Shown here in pieces: positions 56,062 through 64,000 of a DNA stretch of 64,000 nt. Source of the DNA: Pelagibacterales bacterium SAG-MED22. Lineage in GTDB: Bacteria > Pseudomonadota > Alphaproteobacteria > Pelagibacterales > Pelagibacteraceae. Made by a program: the position numbers and the translations under genes. The notes under the pieces were generated by a model. The model did no database searches and was not told the origin of the DNA. It was given only the letters and a program-made list of their open reading frames with translations. Position 1 is the first letter of the stretch; each line of letters opens with the position of its first letter. The stretch covers positions 53,108-117,107 of the forward strand of contig JACWDT010000003.1 in assembly GCA_014653985.1 (NCBI GenBank). The letters are read 5' to 3'.

Positions 56062-56983
56062 GTTTTGGGATTATAAAAAACCAAACTTAAACGCATATTT
56101 GCTTTATCCAATAGCTTTTTTTATTGAAACCACAAAAAAATTATTTCCAAAATTAACTAAAAAAAAATTTAAAATTAAGACAGTATGTGTTGGTAATATC
56201 TACCTGGGAGGTACTGGCAAGACATCTCTGAGCATTAAATTAAATAAACTTTTAAACGATAGAAATATAAAATCCTGCTTTATCAAGAAATATTATAAAA
56301 AACAATTTGACGAACAAAAACTTCTTGAAAAAAATGGTAGACTGTTTTTATCTTCCAAAAGGATTGATGCTATAGAAAAAGCTCAAAATCAAAATTATGA
56401 TATTGCAATAATGGACGATGGTCTTCAGGATAAGACAATTCATTACGATATTAGTTTTGTTTGTTTTAATAATATAAATTGGATCGGAAATGGTATGATA
56501 CTTCCTGCTGGTCCATTAAGAGAAAATATCAATAAAATTAAAAATTATGATCATATTTTTTTAAATGGGAATTTAGATAATGTTGACTATTTAACCCAAG
56601 AAATACTTAAAATCAATTCTGATATTAATATTCATCTTGGTAAATACGAACCAATAAATTTAGATGAATTTAAGAAAAATAAAAAATATTTAGTGTTTTC
56701 AGGCATTGGTAACCACCAAACATTTGTTTCAATGATTAAAAAAAATGGCTTAGAAGTATTAAAAGATCTAGAGTTTTCTGATCATTATGCATACACAAAA
56801 AAGGATATAGATAAAATTTTAAATGAAGCAGGTAATTTAAACTGTGAAATAATAACGACAGAAAAAGATTTTTTAAGATTAAATAATTATGATGTAAGTA
56901 GAATCAAAATAATGAAAGCAGAATTGAAAATAATAGATGAAGATAAATTAATTAAATCAATAATCTCAAATGAAAAATTTTAA
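56042..56983 (+). CDS. lpxK: Tetraacyldisaccharide 4'-kinase (ATG 56042)
   Basis: VGNIYLGGTGKTSLSIKL, IAIMDDGLQDKTI, ILPAGPLRE. Confidence 0.94.
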   Translation: MNLKKPKFWDYKKPNLNAYLLYPIAFFIETTKKLFPKLTKKKFKIKTVCVGNIYLGGTGKTSLSIKLNKLLNDRNIKSCFIKKYYKKQFDEQKLLEKNGRLFLSSKRIDAIEKAQNQNYDIAIMDDGLQDKTIHYDISFVCFNNINWIGNGMILPAGPLRENINKIKNYDHIFLNGNLDNVDYLTQEILKINSDINIHLGKYEPINLDEFKKNKKYLVFSGIGNHQTFVSMIKKNGLEVLKDLEFSDHYAYTKKDIDKILNEAGNLNCEIITTEKDFLRLNNYDVSRIKIMKAELKIIDEDKLIKSIISNEKF

Positions 56984-57830
56984 ATATTTTATACAATTTT
57001 CTTTAACAATTTTTTGCTTTTTAATATTTAAATTTTTAGGACCTAATTTATCTTCAAAACTTAGTGGAAAGATCTTTGAATTAATTGGGCCATTCTTTAG
57101 GTCAAGACAAATAATTCATTCAAATATTAAAAGAGGCGTTCCAGATATAAGTTCTGAAAATTTAAAAAATATAACAAGGTTAATGTGGAATAACTATGGA
57201 AGATTATTTGCAGAGTATATGTTTATTAAAGATTTTAGATATGGAAAGCTTGAGAACAAAATTAAGGTTGAAGGACAAGAGATACTAGATGAAATAAAAA
57301 GATCTAAAAAAAAAGTTATATTTATTTCTGGTCATTTTAGTAATTTCGAACTTATGGCAATGTATTTAGAAAAAACTGGTATTAAATTGTCTGCAATATA
57401 CAGACCTTTAAATAATATTTTTTTAAATGAGATTATGGAAGGGATAAGAAAAAAATTTATTTGTAAGCATCAAATTAAAAAGGGTATTGGAGGACTTAAA
57501 AAATTAATTTCTCTTAAAAAAAATAACTATTCAACAGCTCTAATGATAGACCAGAGAGTTTCTGAAGGGGTTTTGTGTAATTTATTTAATCAAGGTGCAT
57601 TAACCACAACTATACCAGCTCAATTAGTAAGAAAATTTAACATTCCCGTTGTACCAGTTTATATTGAAAGAATTAAAGATTTAAATTTTAAAATATCGAT
57701 AAATAATCCTATAAATTTTTCAAAAGAGGACTCGGTCGAAAATATTACTTTGAAATTAAATCAAATTCTTGAGAAGATGATATTAAAAAAACCTGAACAA
57801 TGGATATGGTCTCACAATCGTTGGAAATAA
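56970..57830 (+). CDS. Lipid A biosynthesis acyltransferase (LpxL/HtrB family)
   Basis: ISGHFSNFELM, IYRPLNN, MIDQRVSEGV, PEQWIWSHNRWK. Confidence 0.92.
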   Translation: MKNFKYFIQFSLTIFCFLIFKFLGPNLSSKLSGKIFELIGPFFRSRQIIHSNIKRGVPDISSENLKNITRLMWNNYGRLFAEYMFIKDFRYGKLENKIKVEGQEILDEIKRSKKKVIFISGHFSNFELMAMYLEKTGIKLSAIYRPLNNIFLNEIMEGIRKKFICKHQIKKGIGGLKKLISLKKNNYSTALMIDQRVSEGVLCNLFNQGALTTTIPAQLVRKFNIPVVPVYIERIKDLNFKISINNPINFSKEDSVENITLKLNQILEKMILKKPEQWIWSHNRWK

Positions 57831-58028
57831 TTATTTTTTAATATTGTCTTCTCTTTTAATAAAAGCTTCTTGATATGAATAATATGGTTCTTGTAACTCT
57901 ACATTCCAATAAGTTAAATTCTCTAAATCTATTTTCTTTCCAGATACAGCACACACCACATAATCACCAGGATCAATAATTTCAAAATTATTTGGTAAAT
58001 ATTTTATTTTTGCTAATTTTTTTGTCAT
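57831..58028 (-). CDS. DUF2093-like small protein (ATG 58028)
   Basis: AKIKYLPNNFEIIDPGDYVVCAVSGKKIDLENLTYWNVELQEPY. Confidence 0.82.
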   Translation of the reverse strand: MTKKLAKIKYLPNNFEIIDPGDYVVCAVSGKKIDLENLTYWNVELQEPYYSYQEAFIKREDNIKK

Positions 58029-58049
58029 TTTTAGTTTATATAGTTTTAT

Positions 58050-59315
58050 ATGAAAGTTGGAATAATAGGAAGTGGTGGTAGAGAACATGCTATTTGTCAA
58101 AGTTTAAAAAACTCAAATAAAATATATAAAATATTCTGTTTTCCAGGTAATGCAGGTACTAAAGAAATTGCAGAAAATATAAATCTTAATTTAGAGAATT
58201 TTGAAAGTCTTAAAAATTTTATTTTTGATAAAAAAATTGATTTAATTGTTGTTGGCCCAGAAAAACCCTTAGTAGATGGACTGGTAGATTATTTAGAGAG
58301 TTTCAAAATTAAAGTATTTGGACCAAATAAAGTTGCTTCTCAACTAGAGGGTTCAAAAATATTTACAAAAAAACTTTGTGAAAAATTTCAAATACCAACA
58401 GCTAAATTTGGAATTTTTAAAAATAAAGATAGTGCTAAAGAATTTATAAAAAAAACTAATTTTCCTGCAGTCGTTAAGGCAGACAATCTAGCTTCTGGCA
58501 AGGGTGTCTATATTTGTAATGAAGAGAGTGAAGCAATCATTGCTATTGACGAAATATTTGGTGGTAAATTTGGAAAGGCGAGTAACTTGCTAATAGAAGA
58601 ATTTTTAGATGGTGAGGAAATGAGTTTCTTTACTATTCATGATGGAAATACTTTTAAGAGTTTTGAAACTGCACAGGATCATAAAAGAGTTTTGGAAGGA
58701 GACAGGGGAAAAAATACAGGAGGTATGGGGGCATATTGTCCTTCAAGATTGATTAATGAAGAATTGAAAAATAAAATTATTAATAAAATTATTAAACCAA
58801 CACTTTTAGGATTGGGTGAACTTGGGACTAAATATAAAGGATTTTTATATGCAGGTTTAATGATTGTAAAGAATGAACCATTTTTGATAGAATATAATGT
58901 ACGAATGGGTGACCCAGAGTGTCAAACAATACTTCCAAAACTTAAAACAAACTTAGGTGAAATCTTGTTGGCTTGTTGTGAAGAAAGATTAGATAAATTA
59001 GAAATTAATTGGTTAAATAAAAAAAGTTTATGTGTTGTAGTTTGCTCAAATGGATACCCTGAAGATTTTGATAAAAATATTGAAATAGAGAATATTAGTA
59101 AAATTATTTTAAAAGAAGATGATTTCTTATTTCATGCAGGAACCATAAATAAGAATGGTAAGACTTATGCGGTGGGTGGGCGCGTATTAAATTTCGTTAC
59201 TCTTTCTGAAAATCTTAGATCAGCAAGAGAAAATATTTTGCAAAATTTAGAAAAATTAAATTGGTCAGGTGGATTTTACAGAAAAGACATTGGGTATAAG
59301 GTCATTGATAAATGA
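58050..59315 (+). CDS. purD: Phosphoribosylamine--glycine ligase
   Basis: VGIIGSGGREHAI, VGPEKPLVDGL, DHKRVLEGDRGKNTGGMGAYCP, NVRMGDPECQ. Confidence 0.97.
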   Translation: MKVGIIGSGGREHAICQSLKNSNKIYKIFCFPGNAGTKEIAENINLNLENFESLKNFIFDKKIDLIVVGPEKPLVDGLVDYLESFKIKVFGPNKVASQLEGSKIFTKKLCEKFQIPTAKFGIFKNKDSAKEFIKKTNFPAVVKADNLASGKGVYICNEESEAIIAIDEIFGGKFGKASNLLIEEFLDGEEMSFFTIHDGNTFKSFETAQDHKRVLEGDRGKNTGGMGAYCPSRLINEELKNKIINKIIKPTLLGLGELGTKYKGFLYAGLMIVKNEPFLIEYNVRMGDPECQTILPKLKTNLGEILLACCEERLDKLEINWLNKKSLCVVVCSNGYPEDFDKNIEIENISKIILKEDDFLFHAGTINKNGKTYAVGGRVLNFVTLSENLRSARENILQNLEKLNWSGGFYRKDIGYKVIDK

Positions 59316-59878
59316 GGATAATATCAGGTTCTTATAGAGGTAAGAAAATATTAGAACCAAAAGATGCTAAAACTAGGCCATTAAAAGATTTAACAAAAGA
59401 GTCTATTTTTAATATCATTAATCATTCAAATAAATTTAAGGTACAGCTTACTGGGGCTAAAGTATTAGATTTATTTTCGGGTGTAGGATCTTTTGGAATA
59501 GAGTGTCTCTCGAGAGGTGCAAGTAAGGTAATTTTTGCTGAAAATTATATGGGGGTTCTTTCAGTTTTAAAAAAGAACTTAATTAATCTTAGATGCACTG
59601 ATAGTTACGAAATTCTTGAAAAAGACATTTATAAAGAAAATACACTATTGATGCTCAATGAATTGTTTGAAATTATTTTTTTAGATCCACCCTTTAAAGA
59701 CAAAAATCTAGAGAAAATTTTTGAAACGATTGTAAAAGGGAATATTTTAAAGAAAAATGGAATAATTATTTTGCATCGTCATAAAAAAGAAAAAGATCTA
59801 ATCCCACCAAAATTTAAAATTGTTGAACAGAAACAATATGGAATTTCAAAAATAGACTATATATGTCTTTTAAGTTAA
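59312..59878 (+). CDS. rsmD: 16S rRNA m2G966 methyltransferase
   Basis: RIISGSYRGKKI, TKESIFNII, VLDLFSGVGSFGIECLSRGA, IFLDPPF. Confidence 0.95.
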   Translation: MRIISGSYRGKKILEPKDAKTRPLKDLTKESIFNIINHSNKFKVQLTGAKVLDLFSGVGSFGIECLSRGASKVIFAENYMGVLSVLKKNLINLRCTDSYEILEKDIYKENTLLMLNELFEIIFLDPPFKDKNLEKIFETIVKGNILKKNGIIILHRHKKEKDLIPPKFKIVEQKQYGISKIDYICLLS

Positions 59879-61021
59879 AATTTTTTTTGTTTCTAACTTA
59901 ATTAATTCAACGGCTGGCTGATCATAAGGGTTTAGGTTTAAGGATTTACCAATCAAAATAGTTTCCAAAATAAAGAAACAAAATAATTCTCCTAATGCTC
60001 TTTCATCTCTATTTTTTATTTCAAAACTTCGAAATGGGATATTTTTTTTACGGAAAACGTTCTCTGTAGCTTTTTTTTGAGCATAAATAACCTCCGATAA
60101 ATTTCTATTTTTCAAATAATTTTGTGAGGATAATATTTTACTATTTTTAATTTTGAATGATTTTTTTTCGTGAGTATAAAAAAAAGTAAAAAAATTATTT
60201 TTAAATCCATCAAGATAAAGCTGCATAACGCTATGGTTATCTTTTGGTAAGTTAGAAATGACTGGTAGCAATCCTTTTCCTTTTTTTCCTAAGCTTTCAG
60301 CTATCAGTTGTTGATACCAATTAAAGAGATTTTTAGCTTTCTCATCATAATTTAAAATAACAGAATTTAATTTCTTATTTTTTAAAAAACCAACTGTTGC
60401 TGTAACATTTTGGATCACATTGTTAAGAAATTTTTTATTCTTTATTAGCTGATTAAATTGACGAAAATGATCTGGCTTAAGGCCCATTAAATCAGCTGGC
60501 AACATACCTACCTCTGAAAGAACTGAATATCTACCTCCGATATAATTATTATGGTGAACTACTTCTGATTTTAATTTATTTGCTAATATATGAAGATAAT
60601 TTTTTTTATTTTCTGTAATAAAAATATTTTTATCAAATTTGTTTATGTAAATATTTGTATTAACAATCGTTTCCAAAGTATTGCCTGATTTAGAAACAAT
60701 TAAGTTAAGATGTTTTTTATTATCTTTGATTCTATTAGGTTGAAGATTATCAAAAAATATAAGATTTTTTTTTATTTTGTGTTTTAGAAAACTATATATT
60801 GCTCTGGTACCTAGACTGGAACCACCCATACCTATAATCCTAATATTTTTTAAATTTTTATATTTTGATAAACTTTTTTTAGTATAACTATCACTATAGT
60901 TCTTACTTAGTGATTGTAAAATTTTGTTATCTTCTTTTAAAAGATTAGTTAATATTTTTTTAGTATTTGAAGTTTTTTTATTTAATTTAAAATTCTTAAA
61001 AAGAATATTTTTATGATTCAT
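59870..61021 (-). CDS. pgi: Glucose-6-phosphate isomerase, compact (383 aa)
   Basis: IGMGGSSLGTRAIY, VSKSGNTLETI, YIGGRYSVLSEVG, YDQPAVELIK. Confidence 0.92.
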   Translation of the reverse strand: MNHKNILFKNFKLNKKTSNTKKILTNLLKEDNKILQSLSKNYSDSYTKKSLSKYKNLKNIRIIGMGGSSLGTRAIYSFLKHKIKKNLIFFDNLQPNRIKDNKKHLNLIVSKSGNTLETIVNTNIYINKFDKNIFITENKKNYLHILANKLKSEVVHHNNYIGGRYSVLSEVGMLPADLMGLKPDHFRQFNQLIKNKKFLNNVIQNVTATVGFLKNKKLNSVILNYDEKAKNLFNWYQQLIAESLGKKGKGLLPVISNLPKDNHSVMQLYLDGFKNNFFTFFYTHEKKSFKIKNSKILSSQNYLKNRNLSEVIYAQKKATENVFRKKNIPFRSFEIKNRDERALGELFCFFILETILIGKSLNLNPYDQPAVELIKLETKKILT

Positions 61022-61024
61022 CTT

Positions 61025-61348
61025 TTATTTTTTAATTTTATCTAAAATAAAGATTTCAGTTTTTTGATTTGAATCGGATGAAATGTTTGAATTTGTATTC
61101 TTTGTATTATCTGTGACTATTAGTTCTTCTATCTGATTGATATTTTCCTGCTGACTATTTGAACGGTTTTGGTCTGGTATAGGTAATTTTTCAAAATCAG
61201 GAGGCATGACTAGAGGTTGTTTTTTTTCAACTAAAAACTCATCAGTGCTATTTTTTCTTTGAGATTGAAAGCCTTTTTTTACAGTGGTACAACTATAAAA
61301 AAAGCTTCCAAATAAAATAATAAAAAAAATTATTTTAATTTTTTTCAT
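61025..61348 (-). CDS. Small lipoprotein, DUF3035/BamF-like
   Basis: Lipobox-like FFYSC; DEFLVEKKQPLVMPPDFEKLPIP pattern. Confidence 0.7.
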   Translation of the reverse strand: MKKIKIIFFIILFGSFFYSCTTVKKGFQSQRKNSTDEFLVEKKQPLVMPPDFEKLPIPDQNRSNSQQENINQIEELIVTDNTKNTNSNISSDSNQKTEIFILDKIKK

Positions 61349-61832
61349 TTCTACCTTTAACAATAAATTCTGAGAAAATCATAAGAAATACACCAATTGT
61401 TATAAATATATCAGCGATATTAAATATGAACCAGTGAAAATTATTTATATGTAAGTCTATAAAATCAGGAACAGCTCGATACAAAATTCGGTCAAATAAA
61501 TTTCCCAGTGCACCTCCAAAAATCATTGATAATGCATACTTTTGAATACCATTACTTTTAATTATCCAAAAAAGTAAAAATACTACTATAATTAATATTA
61601 GTATGGTTAGGTAGTTATAAAGATTTTTTTCATCAAAAGAAAATAGTCCAAAAGCTATTCCCTCATTCCAAATTAAATAGATATTTAAATATTTTGATAA
61701 GTATATTTCAGAACCACTATTTATTTTATCTAAATAAACTACATAAAGCTTAGTTAATCTGTCTAAAATAAAAATTGAAAGAATAATTGTTAGATTAACA
61801 TAAAAATTGTTATTTATTATTTTCAAATTCAT
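61335..61832 (-). CDS. lspA: Lipoprotein signal peptidase II (ATG 61832)
   Basis: Four TM helices, GGALGNLFDRIL, VPDFIDLHINNFHWFIFNIADIFITIG. Confidence 0.95.
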   Translation of the reverse strand: MNLKIINNNFYVNLTIILSIFILDRLTKLYVVYLDKINSGSEIYLSKYLNIYLIWNEGIAFGLFSFDEKNLYNYLTILILIIVVFLLFWIIKSNGIQKYALSMIFGGALGNLFDRILYRAVPDFIDLHINNFHWFIFNIADIFITIGVFLMIFSEFIVKGRNEKN

Positions 61833-63940
61833 CAAGGATGTCTTGGACAGCTCACTTCACTTATTTTCCAACATACAGGACACTTTGTACCTTTTGCTTT
61901 TGTAGTTTGTGCACTTGTTTCAAGTTTTTCCTTAAAAGAAATTTGAGCTTTCGATGTTATACATAGTTCTGAAAAATCTATGTTCTTAGTGATTTCTTCT
62001 AATTTTTTGTCTAAATGTATACTTAAGTCTGCCTCTAAACTTGAACCAATCTCTTTATTGGCTCGTTTTTCTTCAATACTAATATTACAAATATTTCTAA
62101 TTTTGATCAGTTCTAACCATTTTTGATGCAATTTTTCATTCGAAAATAAATTAGGGAAATCTAAAAATTTTTCTAAATGAATACTTTTGTTATTTTTAAA
62201 TAACAATCTATAAATTTCTTCAGTAGTAAAAGATAAAATTGGTGCGAACCATTTTAATAATGAATTCAAAATTATATTTAACAGCAGTATAGTTGACTTT
62301 CTTTTTTTTGAGTCTAGAGGATCACAATATAATGAGTCTTTCCTTATATCAAAATAAAATGCAGACAAATCTACTGTGCAAAAATTAAGTAACTCTTTAT
62401 ATAAATTATGAAAATCATAATTTTTAAAATATTTTTTAAAGTTAACATCCAAAGAATACAACTTATGCAACATAAATTGTTCGAGTTCAGGTAATTCATT
62501 TAAATCTACTTTTTTAAAATCAATTTCTTCAAAATTATCTTTAATATTCCCAAGCAAGTACCTAAATGTATTTCTTATTTTTCTGTAGGATTCTGCATGT
62601 TGATCCAGAATTGAATAATCTATTCTTAAATCCTCTGAGTAGTTTGATGATGCTACCCAAATTCTTAGTATATCTGCTCCATATTTTTTTAGAATATCTT
62701 CTGGGGCAATTACATTTCCTAAAGATTTTGACATTTTCAATCCTTTGCCATCCACTACAAATCCATGGGACAAAATATTTTCAAACGGTGCTCTTCCCCT
62801 AGTTCCACAAGACTCTAATAATGATGAATGAAACCAGCCTCTATGTTGATCCGAGCCCTCTAAATACATTGATGCTGGCCACTTTAAATCTTCTCTTTTT
62901 TCAAGAACAAATGAATGTGTTGATCCGCTATCAAACCAAACTTCAACAATATCGCTCAACTTTTCATAATCTTCAGCTTTGTATTTACTTCCTAAAAATC
63001 TTTGTGGGTCATCTGAAAACCAGCAATCTGAACCCTCTTTTTCATAAATGGTGGCAATAGTTTCATTTACTTCATCATCTACTAAAATTTCTTTGGTTTT
63101 TTTGTTAACAAAAATTGGAAGGGGAACGCCCCACACTCTTTGTCTTGATACACACCAGTCAGGCCGGGTCTCTATCATTGATTTTAATCTCTCTTTTCCT
63201 TTACTAGGATAAAAAGTCGTATCATTAATTGCTTTTAAAGCTTTATCTCTCAACTTATGACTTTCCATAGATATGAACCATTGTGGAGTGGCTCTATGAA
63301 CTAGTGGAGCTTTTGATCTCCAAGAATGCGGATAGGAGTGCATCAGCTCTCCATTTGATAATAATTTTTTTTGCTCTTTAAGTTTTTCAATTACTATTGG
63401 GTTTGCTTTAAAAATATGAATACCTTCGAATAAGCTTACATGTTTTGTATATTTGCCATCTCCATCAACTGTTTCAATTGCTTTAATTCCATTATTAATA
63501 CAAAGATTAAAATCATCTGGTCCATGGCTTGGTGCACAATGCACAATTCCAGTACCTTGTTCAATAGTTACAAAGCGTGCCTCTAGCATAGGTATATCAT
63601 AATCGTAACCTAGATCTAAAAAAGGATGATTACAGATAGTTTCTTTTAAATCTTTACCTTTAAATGTTTTAATTTTTTTGTAATTTTTTATTTTACAATC
63701 ATTGATGACTGACTGCAGTAAGGCTTCAGCGACTACAATTTTTCTTTTTTTAAAATCACTATCATCATTTAATTCCAACTGAACATAATCAAGAGCTTCA
63801 TTATAAGCCAGTGCCCTATTGGCTGGAATTGTCCAGGGGGTTGTAGTCCAAATAATTATATCGCTACCTACAAGATCTTTTAAATTAGATTTTTTAATAG
63901 GAAAAGATGTATAAATAGTATCTGATTTATGATCTTGATA
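61832..63940 (-). CDS. ileS: Isoleucyl-tRNA synthetase, 5' part missing (truncated by the inverted copy at the window end)
   Basis: IIIWTTTPWTIPANRALAYN, DPQRFLGSKY, WPASMYLEGSDQHRGWFHSSLLES, GLKMSKSLGNVIAPED, C-terminal Zn motif; in-frame TGA just upstream of the junction. Confidence 0.95.
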   Translation of the reverse strand, partial: YQDHKSDTIYTSFPIKKSNLKDLVGSDIIIWTTTPWTIPANRALAYNEALDYVQLELNDDSDFKKRKIVVAEALLQSVINDCKIKNYKKIKTFKGKDLKETICNHPFLDLGYDYDIPMLEARFVTIEQGTGIVHCAPSHGPDDFNLCINNGIKAIETVDGDGKYTKHVSLFEGIHIFKANPIVIEKLKEQKKLLSNGELMHSYPHSWRSKAPLVHRATPQWFISMESHKLRDKALKAINDTTFYPSKGKERLKSMIETRPDWCVSRQRVWGVPLPIFVNKKTKEILVDDEVNETIATIYEKEGSDCWFSDDPQRFLGSKYKAEDYEKLSDIVEVWFDSGSTHSFVLEKREDLKWPASMYLEGSDQHRGWFHSSLLESCGTRGRAPFENILSHGFVVDGKGLKMSKSLGNVIAPEDILKKYGADILRIWVASSNYSEDLRIDYSILDQHAESYRKIRNTFRYLLGNIKDNFEEIDFKKVDLNELPELEQFMLHKLYSLDVNFKKYFKNYDFHNLYKELLNFCTVDLSAFYFDIRKDSLYCDPLDSKKRKSTILLLNIILNSLLKWFAPILSFTTEEIYRLLFKNNKSIHLEKFLDFPNLFSNEKLHQKWLELIKIRNICNISIEEKRANKEIGSSLEADLSIHLDKKLEEITKNIDFSELCITSKAQISFKEKLETSAQTTKAKGTKCPVCWKISEVSCPRHP
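62556..62617 (+). repeat. Inverted repeat, left arm (inside ileS)
   Basis: AAGTACCTAAATGTATTTCTTATTTTTCTGTAGGATTCTGCATGTTGATCCAGAATTGAATA equals the reverse complement of 63939-64000. Confidence 0.95.
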
Positions 63941-64000
63941 TTCAATTCTGGATCAACATGCAGAATCCTACAGAAAAATAAGAAATACATTTAGGTACTT
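63939..64000 (-). repeat. Inverted repeat, right arm (last 62 bp of the window)
   Basis: Reverse complement identical to 62556-62617 by direct comparison. Confidence 0.95.

Noticed and set aside
62566-63060. Plus-strand ORFs of 78 and 79 aa opposite ileS
   Set aside because: Antisense to conserved IleS catalytic region, no domain
62556-64000. Invertible element or mobile insertion at the window end
   Set aside because: No recombinase, no terminal element structure, and the copied segment is plain ileS coding sequence; chimera is simpler

Overview
The window is AT-rich, gene-dense bacterial chromosome. Gene content, very short spacers and synteny fit a SAR11/Pelagibacter-type alphaproteobacterium; this assignment is inferred from protein motifs and gene order, with no search run. 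I recognise about 60 protein genes. They include: uvrB, an SDR, folB and uvrC; a MarR-OmpR-EnvZ regulatory block next to ilvE; petABC; ccrM; mutY and dciA; a short smc; the F0 ATP synthase genes followed directly by crtI-crtB-crtY-blh (beta-carotene to retinal) and ispH; the cox cluster; msbA-waaA-lpxK-lpxL; and lspA-ileS. There is one tRNA-Gln(TTG). I see no CRISPR array, transposon, prophage or rRNA. I found no clear new multi-gene system. The most notable observations are: (1) the last 62 bp are an exact inverted copy of internal ileS sequence and truncate ileS, probably a chimera; (2) a family-4 uracil-DNA glycosylase with only two Cys and an altered HPA/HPS motif; (3) an 857-aa SMC with no recognisable hinge; (4) three GANTC sites just upstream of ccrM; (5) a 40-aa CoxF-like ORF missing from the ORF track, joined to both neighbours by ATGA overlaps; (6) extreme compaction, with shared TTAA stops and a CATATG start-start junction; (7) the retinal pathway directly behind F0 ATP synthase.
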